Of a stretch of DNA of 49,725 bases, positions 30,362 to 39,900 are shown piece by piece (the first letter of the stretch is position 1; each line of letters starts with the position of its first letter). Under the pieces are notes generated by a model. The model worked only from the letters and a program-made list of their open reading frames with translations, was not told the origin of the DNA and did not search any database. The position numbers and the translations under genes were made by a program. The stretch spans positions 1 through 49,725 of IMG/VR virus record IMGVR_UViG_3300025769_000192, one strand, 5' to 3'. This DNA comes from a virus.

Positions 30362-30951
30362 TGATATATCTTGTTGACCCCGTATACAACCCAAACTTTC
30401 AATCGGACATCACTTCCGCAACTCCTCTTGCGCCTGGAATTACGATTGCTAAATTTCTAGGTTCCAAGGGTTCTCGTTTACAGTTTGAACAATTGAGTGG
30501 AGATAAAAGACTTATCGCACGTCAACTTTATCTTCAAGCCGAATCGATGCGAACTGTTGTTACAAACAAAACTTTTGAAAAGAACCGATTAATTGTGTCA
30601 GAAGGTTTATATAAACCATCGCCTGGCGAAACCTCCACCAAAGATTCTATCAATGATTACAAACAAACTGGACGTGCAATTGTTTATCAGTTGTTGGGTG
30701 AGAATGGCAAGATTGATTTTGAAAACACTTTTGAGTTGGCCGTCTACTGGAAAGATTTTTTGAAGTATCAAGAGTTGATTCTCGATTATGATACATACGA
30801 CCCTTCTGGTGAACTTAGTTGCCAGATAGTGCTCGTAATGCCTGTTGCGAATGAAAATTTTGACCTTAATTTTAGTAAAAGTCTTAAAACAACTTTTAAT
30901 GGTAGTACTTTATCTTTAAATGAAGTAGTTGAAGTGTTCGTTCCCATATAA
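30361..30951 (+). CDS. Hub-region protein with distant peptidase-M15-like layout
   Basis: The 196-aa product starts in a TAATG overlap. It has APGITIAKFLGSKGSR, RQLYLQAESMRTVV and then SEGLYKPSPGETSTKDSINDYKQTGRAI, which imitates the S-G-Y-R-P ... S-x3-H-x2-G-x-A layout of M15 peptidases. The metal-binding His and Asp are replaced (by Tyr or Lys, and Val). It is probably a structural derivative. The match is weak and done by eye. Confidence 0.45.
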   Translation: MIYLVDPVYNPNFQSDITSATPLAPGITIAKFLGSKGSRLQFEQLSGDKRLIARQLYLQAESMRTVVTNKTFEKNRLIVSEGLYKPSPGETSTKDSINDYKQTGRAIVYQLLGENGKIDFENTFELAVYWKDFLKYQELILDYDTYDPSGELSCQIVLVMPVANENFDLNFSKSLKTTFNGSTLSLNEVVEVFVPI

Positions 30952-30954
30952 ATA
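30947..30954 (+). promoter_or_regulatory. T4-type late promoter upstream of gp25
   Basis: An exact TATAAATA overlapping the stop codon of the upstream gene; gp25 begins 24 nt later at 30979. Confidence 0.6.
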
Positions 30955-30978
30955 AAAATAATGTTTTGAGTACTAAAA

Positions 30979-31422
30979 ATGGCCACCAAAATTTTTTCAC
31001 AAGAAGATGCTGATATCTCTAAAATCAGCATAACCAGTACAAGGTCGAGACCGTATCTGGATCTCGACTTGACTTTTTTGGCGAGCAATACTGGAAATGT
31101 TTTTAAAAAATCTGAAGGTGCGGCTGTTAAACAATCTGTTAAAACTCTACTCAACAGTAATAAGTTCGATAAACCCTTTGACCCCAATTTCGGTATCGAC
31201 CTTCAGAGGTTTTTCTTTGAATTGGCAGATGACCAAACTGGGAATAGAATTGTAGAAAGAATTAAAAGTATTATAGAAGCTTATGAACCCAGAGCGTCAG
31301 TAAGGTCTGTAAAAGTTGGTGTGCAGGAAGATATCAATGCAATTAATATACTTTTAACTTTTTCAGTTAGAAATACGGACCAAACTATAACATTAGAAAC
31401 CACAATTTCGAGGTTAAGATAA
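30979..31422 (+). CDS. gp25: gp25-like baseplate wedge protein
   Basis: The 147-aa product has the GPW/gp25 layout. LDLDLTFLASNTGNVFKKSEGAAVKQSVKTLLNSNKFDKPFDPNFGIDLQRFFFELAD contains the start of the wedge fold. YEPRASVRSVKV is the EPR-containing strand that joins the sheath, and LTFSVRNTDQTITLETT ends it. gp25 starts sheath polymerisation. It is slightly longer than T4 gp25 (132 aa). gp6 follows on the next base. Confidence 0.88.
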   Translation: MATKIFSQEDADISKISITSTRSRPYLDLDLTFLASNTGNVFKKSEGAAVKQSVKTLLNSNKFDKPFDPNFGIDLQRFFFELADDQTGNRIVERIKSIIEAYEPRASVRSVKVGVQEDINAINILLTFSVRNTDQTITLETTISRLR

Positions 31423-33291
31423 ATGTCAACCACAGTTAAGTCAACTGCTTTAGATTTCGATGCGATAAAAAATAATCTGAAGACTTTCTTTGAAGCTCAG
31501 AGTGAGTTTACGGATTATGATTTTGAGGCCTCCGGTTTATCAAATTTGCTTGATGTACTCGCATACAATACTCACTACAATGCTTTAATTGCAAACTACG
31601 CTCTTAATGAATCTTTTTTGGGAACCGCTCAACTTCGAAGTTCTATCGTATCCCTATCTGAATCTATTGGATATGTTCCTGGTTCTAGAGTAACTTCGAA
31701 AGCCAAGGTTCAACTTACGACTTCTATTGGTACAGGCAACGAACCTCCCACTGTTACAATCCCGAGGGGGTTTAAATTCAATTCGACAATTAATGATGTG
31801 TCTTATTCCTTTATTACTACTGAGTCGGTTACCGCTACTAATAATCAGGGAAATTATTCTTTTGAATTACCTTCAGGTGATAATCCAGACCAAATTATAA
31901 TTTCCGAAGGGATTTTAAAAACCAAAACCTTTATTGTAGGTTCAACAGACGCTGACGAATTATATGTGATACCAGACAAAAACCTTGACAGGTCTACAGT
32001 GACGATTCGTGTTTTTGATACACCTTCTGCTACTGATTTTCAAATTTACACTGCATTACCAGAAGCAACATTCATTAACGAAAGTTCTTTAATATATGTT
32101 CTTAAAGAATCGCCTAATGGATTCTTTGAACTCAGCTTTGGGAACGGAAACACTTTAGGTCCAACTCCCGAGGCTGGTAATAAAATAACCGTTGAGTATA
32201 TTAGTTGCAGTGGAAGTATTGCTAACGGTGGTAAAGTTTTCACTGCTGCAGAACAGTTACCAGTGACTTTAACAAATAACGACATTGTAAATGTTGATAT
32301 TATTGCTTCAACGTTTTCTAACTCTATCGGAGGCGCGGAAAAAGAAAATAATAATTCAATTAAAAGAAACGCTCCTTTTCAATATACCACTCAAAATAGA
32401 ATGGTTGTTGCAAACGATTATTCGACACTTGTGCTTGCAAGGTTCAGAGAATATATTGAGGAAATTAACGCTTGGGGTGGTGAAGATAACGATCCGCCGG
32501 AATATGGCGCAGTTTATCTTAGTATAAGATGGAACGCTGGATTGACTGACAGCCAAAAAGCCGATTTAAAAATCGAAATCGAAACTTATGTTAATCAATT
32601 GTCCATCGTATCTTGGAAACTTAGATTCTTAGACCCAATCACAACTTTTGTTGAATCCTTAGTTTATTATCAGTATAATCCACGATTCACAACTTTGGGT
32701 TTGAACACAATTAAAACACTTGTTGGAAATGCTGTAAACAATTATTTTACAAACACTATTGGTCAATTTGGACAATCATTTCGTAGATCGAATCTACTTA
32801 CAGAGATAGATGCAGTAGACCCTTCGATTCTTTCTAGTAGAGCTGATATAAAAATGCAACAGAGATTGGTGCCAACGGGTCTTAACGGCGCTGGTCAAAG
32901 TATAAGTTTACTTGGAATAAGTTCTAACTATAATTTTTATTTTCCTCAAAGTATCTCTCAACCTAATAATACTGATTATATTTTAACCTCTACATTTTTT
33001 AGACTTAACGGTAAAACATGTTTCTTAAGGAACAGACTAAATAGTCGAAATATACAGGTCATTGAACAGGGTTCGGGTAACGCCATTGTTGATAATATAG
33101 GAGAATACTTTTTAGATGGTAGGGTCAGAATAATAGGTTTTGCACCAGAATCCATTTTAGGCGGAAACAATTTTATAAAAATTTCAGTGACGCCAGGTAA
33201 TCAAAGCGCAATTTCTCCAACTAGAAACAACATCTTATTGTTCGATGATGATGTTTCTTTCGAAACTCCAATAGAAGTGTCAAGTACTTAA
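31423..33291 (+). CDS. gp6: gp6-like baseplate wedge protein
   Basis: The 622-aa product starts MSTTVKSTALDFDAIKNNLKTFFEAQSEFTDYDFEASGLSNLLDVLAYNTHYNALIANYALNESFL, the helical bundle found at the start of gp6 proteins, and has FNSTINDVSYSFITTESVTA strands typical of the J-like wedge fold. gp6 dimers form the iris of the baseplate. T4 gp6 is 660 aa. It follows gp25 without a gap. Confidence 0.85.
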   Translation: MSTTVKSTALDFDAIKNNLKTFFEAQSEFTDYDFEASGLSNLLDVLAYNTHYNALIANYALNESFLGTAQLRSSIVSLSESIGYVPGSRVTSKAKVQLTTSIGTGNEPPTVTIPRGFKFNSTINDVSYSFITTESVTATNNQGNYSFELPSGDNPDQIIISEGILKTKTFIVGSTDADELYVIPDKNLDRSTVTIRVFDTPSATDFQIYTALPEATFINESSLIYVLKESPNGFFELSFGNGNTLGPTPEAGNKITVEYISCSGSIANGGKVFTAAEQLPVTLTNNDIVNVDIIASTFSNSIGGAEKENNNSIKRNAPFQYTTQNRMVVANDYSTLVLARFREYIEEINAWGGEDNDPPEYGAVYLSIRWNAGLTDSQKADLKIEIETYVNQLSIVSWKLRFLDPITTFVESLVYYQYNPRFTTLGLNTIKTLVGNAVNNYFTNTIGQFGQSFRRSNLLTEIDAVDPSILSSRADIKMQQRLVPTGLNGAGQSISLLGISSNYNFYFPQSISQPNNTDYILTSTFFRLNGKTCFLRNRLNSRNIQVIEQGSGNAIVDNIGEYFLDGRVRIIGFAPESILGGNNFIKISVTPGNQSAISPTRNNILLFDDDVSFETPIEVSST

Positions 33292-33292
33292 C

Positions 33293-34396
33293 ATGCATCA
33301 AGGAAACACGGAAAGAAATAGACGAGAACTTGTTCTATATGACAGGAAAATTGAAGAAGTACTTCCTGATCATTTTAAACAAGATTATCCTCAGTTTATC
33401 ACTTTTCTAGAAAAATATTACGAATGGAACACGAGTGAAGAGTCTCCAGCTGAGCTAGTCAATCATCTCTTTGAAACCAAAGATATTGTAGAGACGGACG
33501 AAGACCTTTTGTCTTTTTTAGAAGATGAATTACTCTTGGGTGAAAGTTATTTTCAGGGGTTCTCCGATAAGAGAGGTGCTGCACAGATAGCTGGGAATTT
33601 GTATAAAACAAAAGGTTCCGAACTATCTATTCAACAGTTCTTTCGTTCATTCTTTGGAGAGGACCCAGATGTTGAATATACTAGTGAAAAGATTTTTAAA
33701 TTAAATAATTCCGAGATCGGCCCACTTAGTAATAGATTTTTAACGGACGATAAACTATATCAAACCTTTGCGATATTGATTAAGATAGGTATTCCTATTA
33801 CTTTATGGCGAGAAGTATACAAACTGTTTGTACACCCAGCGGGATTTTATCTCGCTGGACAAATCCAAGCAGTTGGTGAAGCTGGATTTGGAGGTATACC
33901 GTTTGATGGTTATGATATTATGGATAGTGCTGGTCGAAAGGCGGCGCCTTTAGTACTTATTATCGATTCTGCTTCAGTTTCACCTCTGATTGCAAATCAA
34001 GGAGAACTCAGTCATTACGCAGTTTACGATTCAGAAAATACGGGTGGTCTTGGTAAGGTCAAAGTTTCGTTGGATAGATATCATATAGAACAATTTGAAG
34101 ACTATACCATCAATCCACTGGCAACGTTCTCACCAACCACATTGAAGATGTTGGGTGGATTTGTAGTTCCAGGCGAAAGAGACGCATATGCTGGTGTTGA
34201 TGGAAATAATGCTCTTGTTGGAACGATTGGTGTTGATTATGACTCTTCATATGTAACACCGAAACTTTCATCTTTCGATATGGATAGTAGTGCGGATGCT
34301 GATCAAATCCTTGGTAGTACAATTGACTTCTCAATGGATTCAGACCCATCACTTACAACCTTTATGGGCACTTTCTCAACATTCGATAGAAAATAA
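33293..34396 (+). CDS. Baseplate wedge-like protein (gp7 position)
   Basis: The 367-aa product starts MHQGNTERNRRELVLYDRKIEEVLPDHFKQDYPQFITFLEKYYEW and has IAGNLYKTKGSELSIQQFFRSFFGED, a segment kept in tail proteins of marine T4-like phages. C-terminally it is rich in Asp, Ser and Gly (DMDSSADADQILG). It lies where T4 has gp7, which is much longer, so the assignment to the wedge is by position. Confidence 0.55.
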   Translation: MHQGNTERNRRELVLYDRKIEEVLPDHFKQDYPQFITFLEKYYEWNTSEESPAELVNHLFETKDIVETDEDLLSFLEDELLLGESYFQGFSDKRGAAQIAGNLYKTKGSELSIQQFFRSFFGEDPDVEYTSEKIFKLNNSEIGPLSNRFLTDDKLYQTFAILIKIGIPITLWREVYKLFVHPAGFYLAGQIQAVGEAGFGGIPFDGYDIMDSAGRKAAPLVLIIDSASVSPLIANQGELSHYAVYDSENTGGLGKVKVSLDRYHIEQFEDYTINPLATFSPTTLKMLGGFVVPGERDAYAGVDGNNALVGTIGVDYDSSYVTPKLSSFDMDSSADADQILGSTIDFSMDSDPSLTTFMGTFSTFDRK

Positions 34397-34398
34397 CA

Positions 34399-34406
34399 TA
34401 TAAATA
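34399..34406 (+). promoter_or_regulatory. T4-type late promoter upstream of a fibre-like gene
   Basis: An exact TATAAATA just after the stop of the preceding gene, 26 nt before ATG 34433. Confidence 0.6.
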
Positions 34407-34432
34407 AAAACTAAGGCAAACTGGATTAAAAA

Positions 34433-35464
34433 ATGACAAGGCAAATTGTTTTTACTGGCACAACAGCGAACGATGGAACAGGAGATACTCTCCGTGACGG
34501 CGCTGCTAAAATAAATGCCAATTTCCAAGAAATTTATGAGACTTTTGGGCCTGATGGATTAATCATTGGAACACAGGTCAATTTTGATAGTGCGACCATT
34601 AATTTTCTTGATACCACGTTAACGTTTAAAACAAATATTGGTGCGGTTGGTCCTACGGCAGACAGAACAATTAGGTTCCCTGATTATTCTGCTTTTGTTG
34701 TTCTTGATTCAGCATCACAAACTTTAACGAACAAAACTTTAGATTCTTGTTCTTACGGCGCATTATTAATCAATGACATTAGTGCTGACCATCAGTACAA
34801 AGTTTTACCATCCGAACTTGCAGCTAACACAACAATTACTTTGCCTGCATTATCGGCTAATGATACATTTGTCTTCACTGATGCGTCTCAGTCCTTGAAG
34901 AACAAATCGTTAGACTCGGATACCATAAGCAATGCCATTATTACTGATACTGTTTGGGTAGATACAAATGGTAATGGTATATTAGAATTTTCGAAAGTGG
35001 GTGGTTCACCAGTTAACTATTTACAGTTAAGAAACTCTTTAACAAACAGTCCAGTAGATATTACGGCGGATGGTACCGATACTGATATTAGTATACGTCT
35101 TTTACCAAAAGGTGCGGGGGCTGTAGAACTTGATGGAAGAGTTATGTTCGGTGATGGACAGTCGGCGAATCTAACCACAGATGGTGGGACTTTGCCTAAT
35201 GACCAACCCGCTATATTTTTAAACACCACAACTGGGACTCCTCCCCATACTTGGACACTGAGTGACGGAGATGAGAAAGGTGAAGTAAGATATATAACAA
35301 ATATCTCTGGAGCTAACAATGCCGTTATACAACCAACCAATTTCGGTCAGGGAACTTCTTTTACGTTAACTGGAGGAGCAGGTTCAGGTCCGACAGTTGT
35401 TCACCTGATTTGGGATGGTGGTAACTGGTACGTAATCAACAAAAGTGATGTAACAATAACATAA
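34433..35464 (+). CDS. Fibre-like structural protein (baseplate-attached)
   Basis: The 343-aa product starts MTRQIVFTGTTANDGTGDTLRDGAAKINANFQEIYETFG, an N-terminal segment that recurs in phage fibres, then has two LTNKTLDS / LKNKSLDS repeats typical of trimeric beta fibres. It ends in NNAVIQPTNFGQGTSFTLTG followed by VVHLIWDGGNWYVINKSD, another fibre-tip marker. It may be a short fibre or a gp9/gp10-type link. Confidence 0.6.
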   Translation: MTRQIVFTGTTANDGTGDTLRDGAAKINANFQEIYETFGPDGLIIGTQVNFDSATINFLDTTLTFKTNIGAVGPTADRTIRFPDYSAFVVLDSASQTLTNKTLDSCSYGALLINDISADHQYKVLPSELAANTTITLPALSANDTFVFTDASQSLKNKSLDSDTISNAIITDTVWVDTNGNGILEFSKVGGSPVNYLQLRNSLTNSPVDITADGTDTDISIRLLPKGAGAVELDGRVMFGDGQSANLTTDGGTLPNDQPAIFLNTTTGTPPHTWTLSDGDEKGEVRYITNISGANNAVIQPTNFGQGTSFTLTGGAGSGPTVVHLIWDGGNWYVINKSDVTIT

Positions 35465-35477
35465 AGGTTAAATAGAA

Positions 35478-36917
35478 ATGACAGCAACAATAACTGATCA
35501 ATTCAAACGAGAACTAACGCAAGAACTCCGACGAGATTACGATTCTGGTGATAACTACTATATTGTTATTGGTAGGACAGAACAATGGAATTCAACTGAC
35601 ACGGTTCCTGATGCTTCTCAAGTTGATTATCTACAGTCACCTTCTTGGTCCAAACTAACTAGAAACGCTTTCCAAGCTTCAAAACTAGTTACCAACTTGA
35701 GTTATGTTATTCCCAGATACAACTGGTCTTCAGGAACAATATATCAGGCTTATAACGATAACCACACTGACCACGATGATGATTCAAGAAGATATTATGT
35801 TTTGAATGACCAGAATCAGGTTTATATGTGTTTAAGGGCAGGTGTTGCTGGTGGTGTTTTCGTTGATCCCAGTACAGGAAATACATTACCTAATCCTGCA
35901 ATTTCAACGGTTCAACCTACGGGTGGATTAAACGGTGTTCCTTTTCAAACTGCTGATGGATATTTCTGGAAGTTTATGTATACCATTAGTGTTGCGGATA
36001 CTGATAATTTCGTAACCTCAAAATTCATTCCTGTTAAATTTGTTGACTCAGCTGGCGTAGATGATCCTGCTACTGACATTCAACAAAAAGCGGTTCAAGA
36101 CCTTGCGTTACCAAAATCTATCGTAGGTTTTCAAGTTTTGAATGCTGGTGGTGGTACTTACACTGCACCACCTACGGTTCAGATTATAGGCAATGGTACT
36201 GGTGCAGCAGGTCGATCCCAAATAGATAACAACGGTTATCTGATTAGTGTACAAATTGATAGTAATGGTGTTGGTACGGGTTGGCAATTTGGCACAGGTT
36301 ATGACTATGCTAACGTTTTGATTGATGGTGAAAAAAACGTTGCTCGTCCAATTTTTTCTCCCAAAAACGGTATTTCAGCTGACCCAACTATTGACTTACG
36401 TGCTACACAGTTATTGTTTAATGTTCAGTTGGATGGTAATGAAAATAATACAATTGCACCATTTAGGGTTGGACTATCCACAAAATTTAGGCAGATTTCT
36501 TTATTAAAAAATCCTACAACTACGGTTAATGATAGTGATTATTTCACCGACCTAACAGGTAACAATCTTAGAGGGTTTACTGTAAGCAGTCCGGGTGGCG
36601 CCTTTACACCCGAAGATTTTATTACTGGTGGAACGAGTGGAGCTTCCGCAATTGTTGACCACTACTATGATAGTAGTGATGGTATCACTACCACAGGATA
36701 TCTTTATTATCACCAAAACGATTCTACTGGGTATGGCGCATTTCAAATAACTGATAACATTACAAGAACTCAGGGTGGTGCTACTGGTACCATTGCCACC
36801 TTTATTACACCAGACATAGATAATTACTCTGGTGAACTTTTGTATGTTGATAATCGTGGAGAAATCCCGAGAGACGATGAATCGCGTCAAGATTTAAAGA
36901 TAGTAATAACGTTTTAA
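35478..36917 (+). CDS. gp8: gp8-like baseplate wedge protein
   Basis: The 479-aa product starts MTATITDQFKRELTQELRRDYDSGDNYYIVIGRTEQW, has VIPRYNWSSGTIYQAYND, YYVLNDQNQVYMCLRAG and DGYFWKFMYTIS, the core of gp8 as found in marine T4-like phages. It is longer than T4 gp8 (334 aa) because of a beta-rich insert in the second half (GGTYTAPPTVQIIGNGTGAAG). Confidence 0.72.
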   Translation: MTATITDQFKRELTQELRRDYDSGDNYYIVIGRTEQWNSTDTVPDASQVDYLQSPSWSKLTRNAFQASKLVTNLSYVIPRYNWSSGTIYQAYNDNHTDHDDDSRRYYVLNDQNQVYMCLRAGVAGGVFVDPSTGNTLPNPAISTVQPTGGLNGVPFQTADGYFWKFMYTISVADTDNFVTSKFIPVKFVDSAGVDDPATDIQQKAVQDLALPKSIVGFQVLNAGGGTYTAPPTVQIIGNGTGAAGRSQIDNNGYLISVQIDSNGVGTGWQFGTGYDYANVLIDGEKNVARPIFSPKNGISADPTIDLRATQLLFNVQLDGNENNTIAPFRVGLSTKFRQISLLKNPTTTVNDSDYFTDLTGNNLRGFTVSSPGGAFTPEDFITGGTSGASAIVDHYYDSSDGITTTGYLYYHQNDSTGYGAFQITDNITRTQGGATGTIATFITPDIDNYSGELLYVDNRGEIPRDDESRQDLKIVITF

Positions 36918-36929
36918 GGATTATTAAAA

Positions 36930-39900
36930 ATGCCAACTACTTATAATAGTAACATTGAGTATACCACATATAGAGACGATTATGACCCCAAACGTGGTTA
37001 CCACAAGGTGTTGTTTAATTCCGGTAGAGCGTTACAGGCTAGAGAATTAAACGAATTACAGACAATAATCCAAAAAGAAATATCTAGACTGGGTGGACAT
37101 CTTTTCAAAGCCGGCGCAGCAGTTAAGCCTGGTGGTATTACGGTTAATAATAATTACGAATATGTTCGATTAGTTTCATCTGCAAATACAACTAGTTCAA
37201 ATCTAGTCGGTAAAACAATAACAGGTTCCACTTCACAAATCACTGCTCAGGTTCTTCAGTTCGTTCCAGGCACAGATGATGTTGGTGATACAACTAACGT
37301 ACCTACTATTTTTGTAAGATATAAAGACACTAACCCTACAACTGAAACATCCATTGATGCGGTAGATAACTCAGGTAATTCTGCACCAAGATTCACTCCT
37401 GGCGAACCACTTGTTGTTACGGGTGGCGATGATGTCATCGTTGAATCATCTAACACCAATCCTCTTATTTGGCCAGTAGGTTCAGGTAGCAAAGTTGGTG
37501 TTGGTAGTGGTCATTACTTTGTTTTGGGACATTTTGTAGAAGTTCCCAAACAAGCCTTAATTTTATCCAAGTATTTTACCGGATATACGGGTGAAATTGG
37601 TTTTGTTGTTTATCAAGATATTCTTACCTCATCCGACAGTAATCTTCTATACGATAATCAGGGTTCTACACCCAATTTAACATCACCGGGCGCTGACAGA
37701 TATCGCATACGACTAAAATTGGCGAAAAGAGAAGATACTTTACCTACAGAAAATTACATATTTTTAGCCCGTATAGCAAACGGTGCTGTTGCAAATCAGG
37801 TTTCTGGTCTAAACGAATATAATAAAATTAACGATGTTCTTGCACAAAGAACTTATGAAGAATCTGGCAATTACATTGCTGAACCTTACAAGATTCGTTT
37901 TGTCGAAATTGATTCCGCAGCAGCTGAAGATAGATTGTATTTGGAAGTTTCTAAGGGCGTTGCGTATATTAATGGTTACAGGTCAGAAAACCCTGCACTG
38001 AAAAAATTAGTAATTCCTAAACCAACCGTCTCAGAATTAGTAGAAGGTGAAAATGTACCTGTAATTTATGATCGATACTTAAACGGTAATTCTACGGACA
38101 ATACAACTCACAGAGGTACGCTGACCCTTAATTCTACGGTAAATCTCTATGACGGCACTAATGGTACAGGTACCGTTGTAGGTAAAGTAAAAGTACGTTC
38201 AATTGAAAGGACTACGGGTTCTATCGGAAGTGTTAACTCAGTTACTAGAATTTATATTTCTAGTTCAGGTGATATTTCAGAGAGTGTTAGAAACGCTAGA
38301 AGTATTGGTACCGGGCCGACTAATTATTTTCAATTAGTTCTGGAAGGTAATCCAGCACGTGCCCTAATTAAAGGTAATCAAAAAAATAAAGACCTTCTTT
38401 TTTCTTTGCCTAGGTCAAGGCCATCTAACGTTGACCCACTAGACTATGATTATATTTTCCAACAAACTTTTACATCTGATGCTAGTGGAACAACCGTTGT
38501 ATCTACCTCAGACAACGATTACACTGATACATCTAGTTGGATTATTGCAAGCGGTGATTCAGGTTCAGTATCTTTTAATGCTACGTTAAACGTTAATGCT
38601 GACCAAGTAACAATCACGGGTTTGAATCTGGGTGGTGCGTCATATACTATTACTGGTTATAAATCTATAACTAACGCCAATCCAAAAGAGAAAAAACCTG
38701 TTGAAACAACGACCACTGGAACAGTAGTTTCTGGCACACCTTTTAATCTGGGACAGTATGATATTAAAACAATTTCAGAGATTAAAGATAGTGCTAACGG
38801 TAATAGTATCTTTTCATACTTCACTTTAGATAATGGTCAGAGAGACAATCATTATGTTAAAGGAAGACTCTTACAGTCCTTCCCGTACTCAGGTCCAATT
38901 TACGTAAAGTATGAATATTGGAAGAGAGGTAGTACAGGTAACTATTACTCAAAGAATTCTTACGTAGATAATACAACCATAGCACCATTTATCAATATCA
39001 CTTATAATAGTATTCCATCGTATAAGCCTAACTATGATGCGACCACTCGTCTATACAACGTCTTAGATTTCAGGCCAGACTTTGATAGTGCTTCTGGTAT
39101 TTTAGAAAATGGTACAGAGAATTTTTACTTACCTAAGCGTTCAACTCAAATCACTGGTGATATTAGTTACTATTTGCCTAGAGCAGATAAGTTGGTGATG
39201 TCACAAGAAGGCAAGTTGATGTACATTCGTGGTGTCCCTGATAAAAACCCACAGTACAAGAAAACGCCTGATAAATCGGTGGAATTGTATAAGATTCTAA
39301 TGAATGCAAATACTTTGACGCCTGAAGATTTGTCAATTACCAAAATCGAATCCAGAAGATATACGATGAAAGATATTGGTAAGTTAGAAAAGAAACTTGA
39401 TAGACTTGAAGAAATGACAACGTTAAGTTTGTTAGAACTTGATACCAAAAATCTAAATCTTTTGGATGCTGATGGAAATCTTAGAACTAAGTCTGGTTTC
39501 TTCGTAGAAAATTTTAAAGACCAAACTCTTTCAGCCACTAAGTCTCAAGAATATCGTGCTGCTCTAGATTTCCAGAGTAATACCGTTCGACCTACTTTCT
39601 CTTCTGATAATATTCGTTTGATTTGGGATAGTGTTTCGTCTAGCGGTATTGTCAAAAAAGGCGATATGTTATATTTGGACTACGCTGAAGTTAATTGGAA
39701 GTCTGTTGAAATTGCTTCACGTAATGAACCTGTTAATCCATTCATTATTCAAATATTCAATGGGCAAATGACTCTTTCTCCAGGTTCAGATGAATGGAAA
39801 GATACGAAGTATAAAGCTCCAAAAATTATTCCTAATGGTACTCGAATCGAGAACACGGATGTTGGGTTTATCTGGAACGAACACGAAACGAATTGGCAAG

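Noticed and set aside
30947-30951. Extension of the hub-region gene past its stop into gp25
   Set aside because: The TAA is overlapped by an exact late promoter and gp25 has its own start; no slippery site was seen.
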